A stretch of 64,000 nucleotides of DNA from contig NC_055990.1 of the NCBI RefSeq assembly GCF_018446385.1, positions 138,954,996 to 139,018,995 of the forward strand, read 5' to 3'. The translations under genes and the position numbers were made by a program. Shown here in pieces: positions 32,801 through 45,100 of the stretch. This DNA comes from Zingiber officinale (taxonomy: Eukaryota > Streptophyta > Magnoliopsida > Zingiberales > Zingiberaceae). Positions within the stretch are counted from its first letter, which is position 1. Each line of letters begins with the position of its first letter. The notes beneath the pieces were generated by a model. That model had not been told where the DNA came from and made no database searches. It worked only from the letters and a program-made list of their open reading frames with translations.

Positions 32801-34825
32801 GAAATCGTAAAACACTCGAGTAAAAAACGCAGCGGAAATGAAAGAAACACAAGCAGATGAACACAGTGGATTTACTTCGTTCGGAGCCTGTGACGACTCC
32901 TACTCGAAGGCCCGCGATCCTTGATCGCTTTCGGTGGGCAACAACTATAAGTTCGTTAAGAGTATTACAAACTAATTACAATTCAAAGCTGTAAAAGGAT
33001 TATACCGACAACAAAAAGATTAAATCCGAAGCTCCGGGTTGTCGGGGTGTCGTTGCAGTACTTCTGGATTGAGTTGTTAGCAGCTTGTTGCAAGGAGATT
33101 GCTTAGATGATTGTTATTCTTTGTGCTGCACCTCGACCCTTCTTTTATATGAGGTTCCGGGCGCCTGGATCCCTTCCGGGCGCCTGGAGTGTGACGTGGC
33201 CAACCAACCAGGATGCTCCACGTGTCAACTTCGCGCAGGGGATAAACTTTGGTCCCGGGCGCCCGGACCTCCGGGCGCCCGGACAGCCTTTTTCCAGCAG
33301 GTTCCTCACCTGCAAACAAAGGTTAGTCCGAGCAAAATCCCCTGCAAGACAGTGTTAGAATAAGACAAAACATCGTAAAGAAGAATTGACAGTCTTCAGA
33401 CTGTCCGAGTCTGACTTCGGATTTCCAACCGGAAATCCTAGGTCGACCCGACGCCTACTGTTCCCTCTACGGGGAACGCGTCCTCACCTACTCCCCTCAG
33501 GAGAGATTACCTGATGCCAGTCTGGTCCTCCAGACCGACTGGACTTTCCGCCTAGGGTTACCACCCCCTAGGACCTAGGGTTACCGCCCCCTAGGGTTTT
33601 TCTCCACCTAGGGTTACCACCCCCTAGGACCTAAGGTTGCCGCCCCTTAGGATTTTCCTCCACCTAGGGTTACCGCCCCCTAGGACCTAAGGTTACCCCC
33701 CCTTAGGATTTTCCTTCACCTAGGGTTACCACCCCCTAGGACCTAAGGTTACCCCCCCTTAGGATTTTCCTTCACCTAGGGTTACCACCCCCTAGGACCT
33801 AAGGTTACCCCCCCTTAGGATTTTCCCTTACCTAACCGTAGTTAGGACTTTCCTGAAACACTTATTCAACATGTTAGATCACCATGAACCTTAACTTTGA
33901 ATCCTTTGCCATTATCAAAACTCAGGTTCGATCGTCGGATGCTTCCCGCACCAACACGTCGTTGTTGACTCCTTCTGGTTGTCTTATACCTATCTTGATT
34001 ACAGAATTTACAAACCTCTACATCTGCATCATCTCCCCAATATAACATACAACCATCTCTGCAAACATCAATTCTTTCAATTGGAAGACCTGAATCTTTC
34101 ACCAGTTTTTTCATACTGTAAAAATCAAGAGGCAAATTGTGATCACGTGGCAATGTATCGTCAAACGCTTGAACAATATCATTAAAACAATCTTGCGACA
34201 TATTATGATCTGCCTTTATATTTAATAATCTGGATGTGAGAGATAATTTAGTCTGACTGTCACAACCGGAATATAATGGTTCATTTGTAGCACTCAATAC
34301 TTCTTGAAATTTGTAATATATTTCATCCAGACCTGGTATATCAGGCTCCTCCAACGGCAATGTATTAGTGGCAAACATTTGTTCACTTGTTGGAGAAAAA
34401 CTAGAACTTGCACCAAGCGTCTCGGGAATATAATTCTGACAACTTGCATCAATTATCATCCTCTGATATGGATTGAATTGTTCATAATAACTCTGATCCC
34501 CACTAGCAGAGGCTTGAAAATTCCGTCCATAATCCTCATCAGATATGAACGATTCGCCATGACTTGTCCAATTATAATAATTCAGAGTAAAACCAAATCT
34601 ACAAAGATGTTCTTCAACTTTATCGGTGGGTAAAAATTTTCCATATTGTGACATTTTCTACACGCGCACCTTATCTTCTTGCCATCCATATACATAATTT
34701 GAGTAGATGTAAAATTTAAAAATTGCCTCAGTCCAGTGATAAACTCAGGAGTTAACCCCTGATGATTAAGCAAATTTTTGTTATACATCCAACTTCGCTC
34801 ATTCTGCATTTTACCTGAATTCAAC
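29847..34825 (-). pseudogene. TNP2 transposase of the CACTA element, interrupted by a solo LTR
   Basis: Reads right to left. N-terminal transposase-associated domain ('RSWMYNKNLLN', 'LTPEFITGLRQFLNF', 'KIRCACRKCHN') with a frame change at about 34650; then an acidic linker and 'CRDGCMLYWGDDADVEVCKFC'-type zinc motif (in pieces). The reading is cut at 33956/32734 by the LTR insertion and resumes with 'LPLTPRLQRLYAS'. The catalytic region follows (candidate acidic residues in 'LCADGFAPFG', 'TINDFPAYGMLSGWST' and 'NLDVMHIEKNVFDN'), then the DUF4218-like and DUF4216-like C-terminal parts in further exons (31211-30819; about 30780-30480; 30470-29847), ending in a run of about 40 acidic residues. 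Apart from the insertion and the frame change it is well preserved. Confidence 0.88.
32734..33956 (-). mobile_element. Copia-type solo LTR inserted in the CACTA transposase exon
   Basis: 1.22 kb with TGTTGG...CCAACA ends. Flanks are CGTCC (left) and CGTCG (right), i.e. a 5-bp TSD with one mismatch. The end near 32740 read on the minus strand ('TATTCACCCCCCCC...') resembles the U5 end of the LTRs at 50.9-59.5 kb, so orientation is minus. It contains GC palindromes ('GGGCGCCCGG', 33180-33290) and tandem 'CCTAGGGTTACC.CCCCCTAGGACC' units (33545-33830, about 60-65 bp period). No internal region or second LTR is present. Confidence 0.75.
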
Positions 34826-34866
34826 TATTCAGTTAAATATTATTAAAAGTTACTATAGATAAATCT

Positions 34867-35083
34867 TATCATTGAAGACAAAACAAAAACAACAGCTAAT
34901 CAAAAAGAAGGAACGCAATTAATCAACTATAATATAATTAATTATTTAAAGCTAACTTTATATACAAATTAGTAAATGCATAATAATGAACTTAAGAATA
35001 CCGAAAAGAGGTCAACAAATACAGCTGCCTTCAACTACACTGAGATCACGCCAAAATAAGACCTGCACAAACAACATTATCAA
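34867..35083. repeat. Long direct repeat, copy B
   Basis: The partner of 27437-27707, just upstream of the transposase gene. Being in the same orientation about 7.4 kb apart, the pair could recombine to delete both genes. Confidence 0.75.
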
Positions 35084-35114
35084 TTAAGACAGTAAATTTC
35101 GAAAATTAACTTAA

Positions 35115-35525
35115 ATTTCATAAGGTGCGTGCACGGCGGCGACCATACGTCGTCCAGCCATTGCAAGGCAGCGAGCAGCCACACGCCGGCCAGGCAGCGG
35201 CCTGCCGACGGCCAGACAAGGACTTCGCCCAAGCCGTTTTTCGCCTTCGATGCGACTGCAGCTTTAGCTACAAATTCCTTTGCGCTTGCTGCTTTCATGG
35301 CGGCGCTGCCGCCGGCCGCCGGCGCCTATTCCGCCGGCGAGCAGCCCCGCGACGCCGACAGAGAGAGATCAGAGAGCAAAGGGCTTACCAAACGAAAACC
35401 TTCCACCGCCGATCGTCGGAGATCACGCCGTCGTCGGTCGGAGATGCGGCCGAAATCCTGGAAATCGCAGCTGGGAAGGGGAACGGGGGAGAGAGGAAAG
35501 AAATGAGGGAAGGGAAAAGTAATCG
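35115..35525. other. GC-rich island inside the CACTA element
   Basis: About 400 bp of GC-rich, CpG-containing sequence in very AT-rich DNA, between the transposase gene and the subterminal array. It has overlapping open frames on both strands (Arg/Ala/Ser-rich) that match nothing I recognise. Since the genes run leftwards from here, it may be the first exon or promoter of the transposon, or a captured host fragment. Confidence 0.45.
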
Positions 35526-35559
35526 GGTAGATGTTTAGATCTAGGGTTTTTAGGAACAA

Positions 35560-38500
35560 ACATTTTTTTGTTCCCAATTTCGTCCCTAAATTTGGGATGA
35601 ATCCATGGATTCGTCCCAAATTTTGGGACAAATACTGGATTCGTCCCAAAATCTGGGACGAATTCAGAAATTTGTCCCAGAATTTAATTTTTTTAAAATA
35701 AAAGAGGAACAAAATCAAAAGGAATAAATACGGACCTGAAGACATCGGAAATCGATGAAACAAGTTTCTATGTGCTCGTATCATTATTCTGATCGTAAAT
35801 CTATCAATAAAAGTATTTTTTTACCAAATATATATTTTTTTGGAATTTTTTAATCCTAATTTGACCTAATTGGGTGTTAAAAATTCAAATCACTGAAAAT
35901 ATTAATTAAAAAATATGGATGATGACGTATTTAGGATCAGCTCAACGATACGGACGTATAGAAACTTGTTTCATCAAATTTCGATGTCTCTAGGTCCATA
36001 TTTAGGCCTTAGGTGTTTGATTTTATTTATTTAAAATTATCTTCAGTTTTGGAATGAATCCTGGATTCATCCCAAATTTTGGGACGAATCCAAAGATTCG
36101 TCCCAAAATTTTATTTATTAAAAAATAAAAAAAAACAAAATTAGACGGCTTAAATACGGGCCTAGAGACATCGGAATTTGATGAAACAAGTTTCTATGTG
36201 CTCGTATCATTATCCTGATCGTAAATCTATCAATAAAAATATTTTTTACCAAATATATATTTTTTTGGAATTTTTTTAATCCTAATTTGACCTAATTGGG
36301 TGTTAAAAATTCAAATCACTGAAAATATTAATTAAAAATTATGGATGATGACGTATTTAGGATCAGCTCAATGATACGGACGTATAGAAACTTGTTTCAT
36401 CAAATTTTGATGTCTCTAGGTCCATATTTAGGCCTTAGGTGTTTGATTTTATTTATTTAAAGTTTTCTTCAGTTTTGGGACGAATCCTGGATTCGTCCCA
36501 AATTTTGGGACGATTCCAAAGATTCGTCCCAAAAATTTATTTATTAAAAAATAAAAAAACAAAATTAAACGCCTTAAATACGGACCTAGAGACAACAGAA
36601 TTTGATGAAACAAGTTTCTATATGCTCGTATCATTATCCTGATCGTAAATCTATCAATAAAAATATTTTTTTACCAAATATATATATTTTTGGAATTTTT
36701 TAATCCCAATTTGACCTAATTGGGTGTTAAAAATTCAAATCACTGAAAATATTAATTAAAAATTATGGATGATGACGTATTTACGATCATCTCAACGATA
36801 CGGATGCATAGAAACTTATTTCATCAAATTCCGATGTCTCTAGGTCCATATTTAAGCTTTCGGACACTAATTTACAACCGTTCACTACACAACACCTTTT
36901 TTGTTAGTATCAACCTATATATGTTTTAAAAAATATATACCTAGAGGCATCGAAATTTGATGAAACAAGTGTCTATACGTTCGTATTGTTGCCCTGATTG
37001 TAAATCTATCAATAAAAATATTTTTTACCAAATATATATATTTTTAGAATTTTTTTAATCCTAATTTGACCTAATTGGGTGTTAAAAATTCAAATCACTG
37101 AAAATATTAATTAAAAATTATGGATGATGACGTATTTAGGATCAGCTCAACGATACGGACGTATAGAAACTTGTTTCATCAAATTCCGATGTATCTAGGT
37201 CCATATTTAGGCCTTAGGTGTTTGATTTTATTTATTTAAAATTATTTTCATTTTTGGGACGAATCCTGGATTCGTCCCAAATTTTGGGACGAATCTAGGA
37301 ATTCGTCCCAAAGTTTGGGACGAATCTCTGGATTCATCCCAAATTTTGGGACGAATCCAAAGATTCGTCCCAAAAATTTATTTATTAAAAAATAAAAAAA
37401 CAAAATTGGACGCCTTAAATACAGACCTAGAGACATCGGAATTTGATGAAACAAGTTTCTATGTGCTCGTATCATTATCCTGATCGTAAATGTATCAATA
37501 AAAATATTTTTTACCAAATATATATATTTTTTGGAATTTTTTTAATCCTAATTTGACCTAATTGGGTGTTAAAAATTCAAATCACTGAAAATATTAATTA
37601 AAAATTATGGATGATGACGTATTTAGGATCAGCTCAATGATACGGACGTATAGAAACTTGTTTCATCAAATTCCGATGTCTCTAGGTCCATATTTAGGCC
37701 TTAGGTGTTTGATTTTATTTATTTAAAATTATTTTCATTTTTGGGACGAATCTTGGATTCGTCCCAAAATTTGGGACGAATCCATGAATTCGTCCCAAAT
37801 ATTTATTTATTAAAAAAAACAAAATTGGACGCCTTAAATACGGACCTAGAGACATCGGAATTTTATGAAATAAGTTTCTATGTGTTCATATCATTATCCT
37901 GATCGTAAATCTATCAATAAAAATATTTTTTACCAAATATATATATTTTTGGAATTTTTTAATCTCAATTTGACCTAATTGGGTGTTAAAAATTCAAATC
38001 ACTGAAAATATTAATTAAAAATAATGGATGATGACGTATTTAGGATCAGTTCAACGATACGGACGTATAGAAACTTGTTTCATCAAATTCCGATGTCTCT
38101 AGGTCCATATTTAGGCCTTAGGTGTTTGATTTTATTTATTTAAAATTATTTTCAGTTTTGGGACGAATCCTGGATTCGTCCCAAATTTTGGGACGAATCT
38201 AGGAATTCGTCCCAAAAATTTATTTATTAAAAAATAAAAAACAAAATTAAACGCCTTAAATACGGACCTAGAGACATCGGAATTTGATGAAACAAGTTTC
38301 TATATGCTCGTATCATTATCCTGATCGTAAATCTATCAATAAAAATATTTTTTACCAAATATATATATTTTTGGAATTTTTTAATCCCAATTTGACCTAA
38401 TTGTGTGTTAAAAATTCAAATCACTGTAAATATTAATTAAAAATTGGATGATGACGTATTTACGATCAGCTCAACGATACGGATGCATAGAAACTTGTTT

Positions 38501-40810
38501 CATCAAATTCCGATGTCTCTAGGTCCATATTTAAGCTTTCGGACACTAATTTACAACCGTTCACTACACAACACCTTTTTTGTTAATATCAACCTATATA
38601 TGTTTTAAAAAAATATATACCTAGAGACATCGGAATTTGATGAAACAAGTGTCTATACGTTCGTATCGTTGCCCATATTTTTTACCAAATATATATATTT
38701 TTGGAATTTTTTTAATCCTAATTTGACCTAATTGGGTGTTAAAAATTCAAATCACTGAAAATATTAATTAAAAATTATGGATGATGACGTATTTAGGATC
38801 AGCTCAATGATATGGACGTATAGAAACTTGTTTCATCAAATTCCGATGTCTCTAGGTCCATATTTAGGCCTTAGGTGTTTGATTTTATTTATTTAAAATT
38901 ATTTTCATTTTTGGGACGAATCTTGGATTCGTCCCAAAATTTGGGACGAATCCATGAATTCGTCCCAAATATTTATTTATTAAAAAAAACAAAATTGGAC
39001 GCCTTAAATACGGACCTAGAGACATCGGAATTTTATGAAATAAGTTTCTATGTGTTCATATCATTATCCTGATCGTAAATCTATCAATAAAAATATTTTT
39101 TACCAAATATATATATTTTTGGAATTTTTTAATCTCAATTTGACCTAATTGGGTGTTAAAAATTCAAATCACTGAAAATATTAATTAAAAATAATGGATG
39201 ATGACGTATTTAGGATCAGTTCAACGATACGGACGTATAGAAACTTGTTTCATCAAATTCCGATGTCTCTAGGTCCATATTTAGGCCTTAGGTGTTTGAT
39301 TTTATTTATTTAAAATTATTTTCAGTTTTGGGACGAATCCTGGATTCGTCCCAAATTTTGGGACGAATCTAGGAATTCGTCCCAAAAATTTATTTATTAA
39401 AAAATAAAAAACAAAATTAAACGCCTTAAATACGGACCTAGAGACATCGGAATTTGATGAAACAAGTTTCTATGTGCTCGTATCATTATCCTGATCGTAA
39501 ATCTATCAATAAAAATATTTTTTACCAAATATATATATTTTTGGAATTTTTTAATCCCAATTTGACCTAATTGTGTGTTAAAAATTCAAATCACTGTAAA
39601 TATTAATTAAAAATTATGGATGATGACGTATTTACGATCAGCTCAACGATACGGATGCATAGAAACTTGTTTCATCAAATTCCGATGTCTCTAGGTCCAT
39701 ATTTAAGCTTTCGGACACTAATTTACAACCGTTCACTACACAACACCTTTTTTGTTAATATCAACCTATATATGTTTTAAAAAAATATATACCTAGAGAC
39801 ATCGGAATTTGATGAAACAAGTGTCTATACGTTCGTATCGTTGCCCATATTTTTTACCAAATATATATATTTTTGGAATTTTTTTAATCCTAATTTGACC
39901 TAATTGGGTGTTAAAAATTCAAATCACTGAAAATATTAATTAAAAATTATGGATGATGACGTATTTAGGATCAGCTCAATGAAACGGACGTATAGAAACT
40001 TGTTTCATGAAATTCCGATGTCTCTATGTCCATATTTAGGCCTTAGGTGTTTGATTTTATTTATTTAAAATTATTTTCATTTTTGGGACGAATCCTGGAT
40101 TCGTCCCAAATTTTGGGACGAATCCAAAGATTCGTCCCAAAAATTTATTTATTAAAAAATAAAAAAACAAAATTGGACGCCTTAAATACGGACCTAGAGA
40201 CATCGGAATTTGATGAAACAAGTTTCCATGTGCTTGTATCATTATCCTTATTTTAAATCTATCAATAAAAATATTTTTTATCAAATATATATATTTTTGA
40301 AATTTTTTAATCCCAATTTGACCTAATTGGGTGTTAAAAATTCAAATCATTGAAAATATTAATTAAAAATTATGGATGATGACGTATTTACGATCAGCTC
40401 AACGATACGGACGCATAGAAACTTGTTTTATCAAATTCCGATGTCTCTAGGTCCATATTTAATCCTTATGGGTTTGATTTTATTTATCTAAAAATATTTT
40501 CAGTTTTAAGATTCGTCCCAGAATTTGGGACAAATCCTGGATTCGTTCCAAAATTTGGGACGAATTCTCGATTCGTTCCCAAATCTGAGACGAATCCAGG
40601 ATTTGTCCCTAAATTTGGGACAAATTTTTAATTCGTTCCAGATTTGGGGACGAATTTAGCAACGAATTTTTTTTATGTTGCAAACTTGAAACGAATTTTG
40701 TTTGTTGCAAGTTTTGTTGGTTATTTGGGTTGAAATTTATTTTCGACCCTAAATTTGTCCCAATTTTGGGACGAATTATTTTCGTTCCAAAATTTTGTCC
40801 CCAAAGTTAT
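35560..40810. repeat. CACTA 5' subterminal tandem array with higher-order structure
   Basis: Twelve or so monomers of about 330-490 bp, each with 'TAGGTCCATATTTA', a 'GGGACGAAT' hairpin block and 'GATGATGACGTATTTA'. The landmark recurs near 36001, 36428, 36850, 37207, 37693, 38110, 38530, 38863, 39280, 39700, 40035 and 40458. The spacing 417, 420, 333 repeats exactly in kind at 37693-38862 and 38863-40034, giving a 1170-bp higher-order unit; these two units are almost identical. Confidence 0.9.
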
Positions 40811-40824
40811 GTTTTTTTGCAGTG

Positions 40825-41065
40825 ATATAAGGGACATGCAACACATGTACACAATCGTTAGTATATATAATTCATCTCAAATCTAAATCTATATATAATA
40901 AATGCAAAGTTTGATTACATAAAAAAAAAAAATGATCCAGGCTCACACGTAATTATTAAATGATATTTTTTTTCTACGTAAGTGCACCATTCTTCCCCTA
41001 AAGAACCCAAATGTACGCCTCTCCTTAACGTACCGTCTCAAAGTTAATTAACTAACTTATTATAT
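40825..41065 (+). promoter_or_regulatory. Upstream remnant of the PR-1 pseudogene
   Basis: The 240 bp between the CACTA element and the pseudogene start. AT-rich; 'CTATATATAATAAATG' near 40888 could be the old TATA region. No clear W-box was noticed. Confidence 0.35.
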
Positions 41066-41827
41066 ATGAGATCCTCAAAGAATCCATCAACTTCTGCTTC
41101 CGTGATTTGTGCTTCGGTGGCCCTGGCCATGGCCTGATCCAGCCCACACTACAAAAAAAAAAATAAATAAAAAATAAAAAAAATATTAAGGATAAAATTT
41201 TATGACAAAAAATATTCATTGTAAATTTATGATAAATTTTGAGATGAAAATAAAATTCATCGCTAATTGACAATGGAATTGACGAAAACAGGTTAATAAT
41301 GTTAACCATTGATTCTTTTTTTTAGTAGTTCAGAATGGTATAGAATTTTTAATGATCCAAGATTCAGTGTAGTGGATTTGAGATTAATATTATTATATTC
41401 TAATCGAGTATTAGATTCTTTCTTTTGTATAAATATTTGTTATTTGATTGAGTTTGTTTGTTATATATATTTTTTAATAATATTAATTTATTTTAAACAG
41501 GAATGGTAAATCCATGTTGGAGGAAGTTTTTATCTATTAAGTTTTATATTGAGATTTTTTTTTTTTTTTTCATGTTATAACTAGTTGCTTCTATATTTTT
41601 ATTTTTCCTTAATACTTTATATGTTATGCTATGTTTTATATATTTTTAACTTACCTATTATTAATCCATGCAAAATTAGTTATTATGTTTCGATACTTTT
41701 ATTATGTCATGAAACATTTGATATATGTATTTTTGATTACATGACAAATACTTTTGATTATACTTTTCGATACTTTTTTTTAACTTACCTACTATATATT
41801 TTTGATTATTTATATGTTTTGATATAC

Positions 41828-41829
<2 letters not shown>

Positions 41830-41896
<67 letters not shown>
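41830..41896. repeat. (TA)n microsatellite
   Basis: An almost perfect run of TA dinucleotides, over 60 bp, within the second CACTA element. It explains the alternating Ile/Tyr frame on the minus strand. Confidence 0.95.
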
Positions 41897-41898
<2 letters not shown>

Positions 41899-42106
41899 CG
41901 CTTAGTTACAAGTTTCATGTATTTATATATTTCATGTGGCAAAAAGATGATTCGCTTGCCCACAATGCCCCCGTGCCCCCTCGCTAGCACATCCCTAAGC
42001 CAACACAGAGAAGTTAATCACGAGTGAGTACTAGCTATTAGTGTAAGTAGCTAAGGCATGGGGGAGGGCATACTCAAACGCGCCGAGTTTTGACCCTTCA
42101 TCTTTT

Positions 42107-45100
42107 TGTTAACGAGGCAAGAGAAACAAAAGACACTAAACAAAGGCTTCTTCTTTGCATAAAAATTTTCTTATTCAGAAAAGAAAACCAGAGCCTATTT
42201 ATAGGCTTTTACAGTAGAATATTTCACCCACTATCTCCTAATTAATAGGATCACACTAAAACTAATCGATAAGCAAAAGACTTGGACAAAACCAAAAGAC
42301 TTGGGCAAATGATAAAACTTTTTAGTCTTATCACCCTCCCTTAAACTAAATGTTTTTAAAAAAACATTTGGTTTAAGAATTATCAAATGGGCATACTCCA
42401 ATCAGCCCCCTTAGCCTTTGAAATGTAGATAACTTCAATGGCTTGGTCATAATATCAGCAACTTGATCTTCACGTGTGCAGAAGTAAAGATCAATTACTC
42501 CATCCTTCGTCAAGTCCATTAAAAAATAAAACCTCACATCTATGTGATTGCTTCTTCCATGCATGACGGGATTTTTAGAGAGTTTAATAGCTGAACTATT
42601 ATCACAATAAATTTTAACAACACCTTCTTGCTTGAAATATAACTCTTCAAGTATGTTCTTTAGGCAAATTGCTTAAGAAGCACAAACTGTTGTAGCTACA
42701 AATTCTACTTTTGTTGTGGATAAAGTCACAATTGGTTGCTTCTTTGAACACCATAAAATAGCTGCTGAACTCATCATAAAAATATATCCAGAAGTACTTT
42801 TTCTATCATCGAGATCACCTGCATAATCGCTATCAGTAAAATCAATTAAGTCTGATTTTTCATTCTTCTTGTAGAACAAACCATATTCAATGGTTCCTTT
42901 TAAGTATCTAAAAATTCTCTTTGCGGCTTGAAGATGTATCTCCTTTGGACTTTCCATGTATTTGCTGATAAGACTTACAACATGCATAATATCAGGTCTT
43001 GTAGCTGTTAAGTACATCAAACTCCCAACAATTTGCTTATAAATTGTGTTATCAATCTTCCTGCCTTCAGGATTTCGAATCAACTTCAATCCTGCTTCAG
43101 CAAGAGTGTTAACAGAGTTACAATTTTTCATTTGAAACCTGTCCAGAATTTCTTGTGCATACTTCTTTTGGGAAATGAAAATTCCAGCTGCTAATTGAAC
43201 TACTTCAATGCCCAAAAAATAATGCATCTTTCTAAGATCAGACATATCAAATTCAACCATCATAGATCTTTTAAATTTTGCAATCATGGCAATATCATTT
43301 CCAGTAAAAATAAGGTCATCCACATATAAGCAAACTATAAGCAGTTTTCTTCCATCTTCAATCTTTGTAAAAAGTGTATGTTCATATAGACATTTTTTAA
43401 ACCCCTCCTTTGAAAAATATGCATCTATGCAAATATACCAAGCACGTGGAGCTTGTTTCAATCCATATAATGCCTTTTTGAGTCTATAAATTTTATTTTC
43501 ACAACCAGATTTTATATAACCAGGCGGTTGATCAATAAATACCTTTTCTTAAAGTTCACCATGTAGGAATGTTGATTTAACATCCAACTGGAAGATAGGC
43601 CATGATCTTTGTACTGCCAATGCTATCACCAATCTAATTGTGTCAAGTCTTGCAACTGGTGCAAAGACTTCTTTGTAATCCACACCAAATTCTTGCTTGT
43701 AGCCTTTTTCAATTAAGCGTACCTTGTGCTTGTCAATTTCACCATTTTCTTTCAATTTTGTCTTGTATATCCACTTGACCCCAATTGTTTTATGCCCTTT
43801 TGGAAGATCAGTTAACTCCCATGTATTGTTTCATTCAATGGATTTAATTTCTTCATCCATGGCCTTTCGTCATTTTGATTCCTTGATAGCTTCTTCAAAA
43901 ACTGTAGGATCACAATCGAAAAATAGGGCAAAGTATGTAAGTGGATCATCAGATTGACTAATTCCAGTTACCTCATAGTCTGTCATCCAAGTAGGTCTTC
44001 TTCTAGTGTGTTGAGGTAGTTCTTCACTTTCTACTATTGTTGGCGAGCTTGGAGCATCTACTTCATTTTTTGATGAAAGTTGTTAATTATTTTCTGTTGT
44101 TGATTGCTACTCTTCATCAACTCCATCAAAGCTAGTAGGTATTCATTCTTCAGTAGAGTTGTTGTTCCATTGTCAAAATTTTCCTTCTTCAAAAACCACA
44201 TCACGGCTGATGATAATTTTCTTGGTGATAGGATTATAAAGCTTATAAGCTCTTGATTGATCACTAACACTAAGAAATATACATTTTTCTCCCTTGTCAT
44301 CAAGTTTGATCCTCTTCTGATCTGGAATATAAGCATAAGCGATACATCCAAAAATTCTGAGATGATCTACCTTTGGTTTTTGATTGCTCCATGCTTCTTC
44401 TGGTGTCATATTCTGAACTGCAAGTGTAGGGCTTTTGTTTAATATATGGATACTCCAGTTGACTGCTTCAGGCCAAAAAGCTTTTGAAATGCCGCATTTT
44501 GCCAAAAGACTTCGCACCATATTCAAAATAGTACGATTTTTCTGCTCACAAACACCATTCTGTTGAGGAGTATAAGCCGCAGTTAGTTGCCTTTTGATTC
44601 CATGATTTCACAAAAATTTGAAAATTCTTGTGAGAGATATTCTCCACCACGATCTGTGTGTAGAACTTTGATTGGACTGTCTGTTTCTTTCTCAACTAGC
44701 GCTTTATAGCTCTTAAAATCTGTAAATGCTTTAGATTTTTCTTGCAAAAAATATACCCATGATTTCCTACTAAAATCATCAATGAAGGTGATTATATATC
44801 TCTTACCTCCATTAGAATATGGATTAATTGGGCCACACAAGTCGGAATGCACCAACTCCAAAGCTTTTTTTGCTCTTCATGATTTTCCTTTGGAAAATAG
44901 TTTCTATGTTGTTTGCTAACAACACATTCTTCACAAACTTCAAAAGGAGCAATAATTTGAGGAAGTCCAGTTACCATATTTTTTTGCTACAAAGTCTTCA
45001 ATCCACTAAAGTTTAGGTGGCCATAACGAAAATGCCATAGCCATGAAACATCATTCACTTTTGCTAAAAAAACATGAATGAGTAGTATTGTTCAAGTAGA

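Larger units (their letters stand above)
25679..40824 (-). mobile_element. CACTA (En/Spm) DNA transposon, 15.1 kb, autonomous-type but disrupted
   Basis: Ends: CACTACAAAAAAACAG at left and, inverted, CACTGCAAAAAAACAT at right; 3-bp TSD ATA at 25676-25678 and 40825-40827. Both genes typical of CACTA elements are on the minus strand: a TNP1/Transposase_24-type gene (27969-29668) and the TNP2 transposase (29847-34825). Subterminal regions are packed with 'GGGACGAAT' motifs in both orientations. A copia-type solo LTR sits inside the transposase gene. The 5' side (right) is expanded by about 5 kb of tandem repeats. Confidence 0.92.

Noticed and set aside
36439..40284. Repeated 65-75 residue open frames in the CACTA tandem array
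   Set aside because: They recur once per repeat monomer, shift with small indels and contain the hairpin motif; repeat translation, not a gene family.
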